64,000 nt of DNA, taken from NCBI RefSeq assembly GCF_003148625.1, contig NZ_QGGO01000031.1, positions 1 through 64,000 of the forward strand. Direction: 5' to 3'. The stretch is from Arcicella aurantiaca (GTDB lineage Bacteria; Bacteroidota; Bacteroidia; Cytophagales; Spirosomataceae). Of the stretch, positions 62,488 through 64,000 are shown one piece after another. The notes beneath the pieces are model-generated. The model saw only the letters and a list, made by a program, of their open reading frames with translations, made no database searches and was not told the origin of the DNA. Position 1 is the first letter of the stretch. Each line of letters opens with the position of its first letter. The position numbers and the translations under genes are program-made.

Positions 62488-62579
62488 ATGAGATTATTGT
62501 CAATTTTTATGAGACTATTATCAAGTTTATAGCAATAATCTAATATTATGTACAAAAAATACAATGATACTATCGTCAA
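62488..62579 (+). promoter_or_regulatory. Three 16-base direct repeats, likely AraC-regulator sites
   Basis: ATGAGATTATTGTCAA (62488-62503), ATGAGACTATTATCAA (62509-62524) and ATGATACTATCGTCAA (62564-62579). The first two start 21 bases apart, two helical turns as for AraC half-sites, and the third is 55 further on. They lie upstream of the aldehyde dehydrogenase -7 box. Confidence 0.75.
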
Positions 62580-62622
62580 GTATTGTGATATAAAAGTAAA
62601 CAGTAATGGTAATAATTCAAGA

Positions 62623-62630
62623 TATTTTTG
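62623..62630 (+). promoter_or_regulatory. -7 box of the aldehyde dehydrogenase gene
   Basis: TATTTTTG fits TAnnTTTG, 40 bases before the ATG at 62671. No TTG box lies at the usual distance, as expected for a promoter needing an activator. The rest of the 381-base gap (62290-62670) is AT-rich, with a small AGCGAA-type cluster at 62343-62370. Confidence 0.55.
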
Positions 62631-62670
62631 TACATAAATAAATCACCCAAAACAAAATACTTTTATTATC

Positions 62671-64000
62671 ATGGAAAATACAGCAGTAGAAACTCCAGTC
62701 GTAGCGAGTGCAAACACAGATAATCTTGTACCAAGACCAATATTTAGAAGTCAATATGAAAACTTTATCGGTGGCAAATGGGTAGCACCTGTACAGGGGC
62801 AATATTTTGAAAACTCTTCACCAATTGATGCTAAAGTTTTCACAAAAGTGGCACGCTCTACAAAAGAAGACGTTGAATTAGCTCTTGATGCAGCTCATGA
62901 AGCTTTTGCTACTTGGTCTAAAACTTCTGCAACTACTCGTAGTAATGTTCTCTTGAAAATTGCAGACATCATTGAGCAAAATCTTGAATATTTAGCAACA
63001 GTTGAGACTATTGATAATGGAAAACCTATCAGAGAAACTATCCACGCAGATTTACCTTTAGTAGTTGACCATTTCCGTTATTTTGCTGCGACTATCAGAA
63101 CTGACGAAGGTTCGGCAGCAGAACACGACCCAAATACGCTTTCTTTGATTATTCACGAACCAATTGGTGTGGTCGGACAAATTATTCCTTGGAACTTCCC
63201 ATTATTGATGGCTACTTGGAAAATGGCTCCAGCATTGGCAGCAGGTTGTACTATTGTCATGAAACCAGCCGAACAAACACCAGTGGGTATTTTATGTCTG
63301 ATGGAATTATTGCAAGATGTTTTACCAGCGGGTGTTTTAAACATCGTAAACGGTTTTGGTTTAGAAGCTGGAAAACCTTTGGCAAGCTCTACGAGAATCG
63401 CTAAAGTTTCTTTCACAGGAGAAACTACCACGGGGCGTTTAATCATGCAATATGCTTCTGAAAATATCATTCCTGTAACGATGGAATTAGGCGGAAAATC
63501 GCCAAATATCTTCTTCCCAAGCGTAATGGAAGCTGATGACGAATTTTTCGATAAATGTTTGGAAGGGGCAGCAATGTTCGCTTTAAATCAAGGAGAAATT
63601 TGTACTTGTCCATCACGTATGTTGGTGCATGAGTCTATTTTTGATGCTTTCATTGCTCGTGTTATTGAGCGTGTAAATGCTATCAAAAAAGGTCATCCAT
63701 TAGATATGACAACGATGATTGGAGCTCAAGCATCAAACGACCAATACGAGAAAATTTTATCTTATTTACAAATCGGTCAGGACGAAGGAGCAGAAGTGCT
63801 TTGTGGTGGAGCAGCTCACATTCAAGAGGGAGATGCCGCTAATGGTTATTATATCCAACCAACTATCTTGAAAGGACACAATAAGATGCGTATTTTCCAA
63901 GAAGAAATTTTTGGACCTGTGTGTTCGGTAACTACTTTCAAAACTGTTGAAGAAGCCATTGAAATTGCCAATGATACTTTATACGGCTTAGGTGCTGGTG
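62671..64000 (+). CDS. NAD(P)-dependent aldehyde dehydrogenase (partial, runs off the window)
   Basis: 443 residues are visible; usual length is about 500, so the C-terminus is outside. It starts [18 protein letters not shown], followed by [20 protein letters not shown]. Family marks are [20 protein letters not shown] (cofactor), [22 protein letters not shown] (catalytic Glu) and [11 protein letters not shown] (catalytic Cys), and EEIFGPV near the end. The group containing acetaldehyde/AldB-type enzymes fits best. It oxidises an aldehyde to an acid, probably under control of the AraC protein encoded divergently. Confidence 0.95.
   Translation, partial: MENTAVETPVVASANTDNLVPRPIFRSQYENFIGGKWVAPVQGQYFENSSPIDAKVFTKVARSTKEDVELALDAAHEAFATWSKTSATTRSNVLLKIADIIEQNLEYLATVETIDNGKPIRETIHADLPLVVDHFRYFAATIRTDEGSAAEHDPNTLSLIIHEPIGVVGQIIPWNFPLLMATWKMAPALAAGCTIVMKPAEQTPVGILCLMELLQDVLPAGVLNIVNGFGLEAGKPLASSTRIAKVSFTGETTTGRLIMQYASENIIPVTMELGGKSPNIFFPSVMEADDEFFDKCLEGAAMFALNQGEICTCPSRMLVHESIFDAFIARVIERVNAIKKGHPLDMTTMIGAQASNDQYEKILSYLQIGQDEGAEVLCGGAAHIQEGDAANGYYIQPTILKGHNKMRIFQEEIFGPVCSVTTFKTVEEAIEIANDTLYGLGAG

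Overview
The window reads as a low-GC member of the Bacteroidota, most likely the order Cytophagales. The signs are SusC/SusD pairs, a type IX secretion (T9SS) C-terminal sorting tail on a lyase, Bacteroidota-type TTG / TAnnTTTG promoters, many fasciclin-domain lipoproteins and numerous small intergenic palindromes. The genus is not determined. I saw no rRNA, tRNA, CRISPR array or intact insertion sequence.

Region 1 (1-24520, minus strand) is a pectin / rhamnogalacturonan utilisation locus. In transcription order it holds a four-repeat FAS1 lipoprotein, SusC, SusD, two FAS1 lipoproteins with extra C-terminal beta domains, a second SusC and a second SusD. Upstream of these is a set of secreted enzymes: CE12 acetylesterase, GH105, PL11 rhamnogalacturonan lyase with a T9SS tail, a second CE12, a second GH105 and a PL10-type pectate lyase. 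Divergently transcribed on the plus strand (24849-28346) are a CE8 pectin methylesterase and a single-chain CE12-GH28 fusion. Together they could demethylate, deacetylate and cut homogalacturonan and RG-I, import oligomers and remove the unsaturated ends.

Region 2 (28347-44486) starts with an inverted short-repeat array and a regulator built on a degenerate Nudix domain. It continues with a plus-strand series of eleven genes: five secreted esterases or alpha/beta hydrolases of three types, a TIM-barrel sugar isomerase-like protein, an alditol-oxidase-like flavoenzyme, a GH42 beta-galactosidase, a CitMHS carboxylate transporter, and an AtuA protein with its C-terminal domain encoded separately. 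The logic suggests release, oxidation and uptake of ester-linked acids and galactosides. This series is the best candidate here for an undescribed system. The GH42 gene carries three in-frame copies of a palindromic element that also occurs alone between genes nearby.

Region 3 (44487-64000) is mostly core or general functions: a small anchored hypothetical protein, gcvP, a GNAT acetyltransferase, a cupin, an alpha/beta hydrolase, a TetR-TolC-adaptor-RND efflux operon interrupted by a truncated YhcG-like (DUF1016) gene, a DUF3995 membrane protein, fusA, and a divergent AraC regulator / aldehyde dehydrogenase pair whose shared promoter region has three 16-bp direct repeats. The aldehyde dehydrogenase runs off the end of the window.
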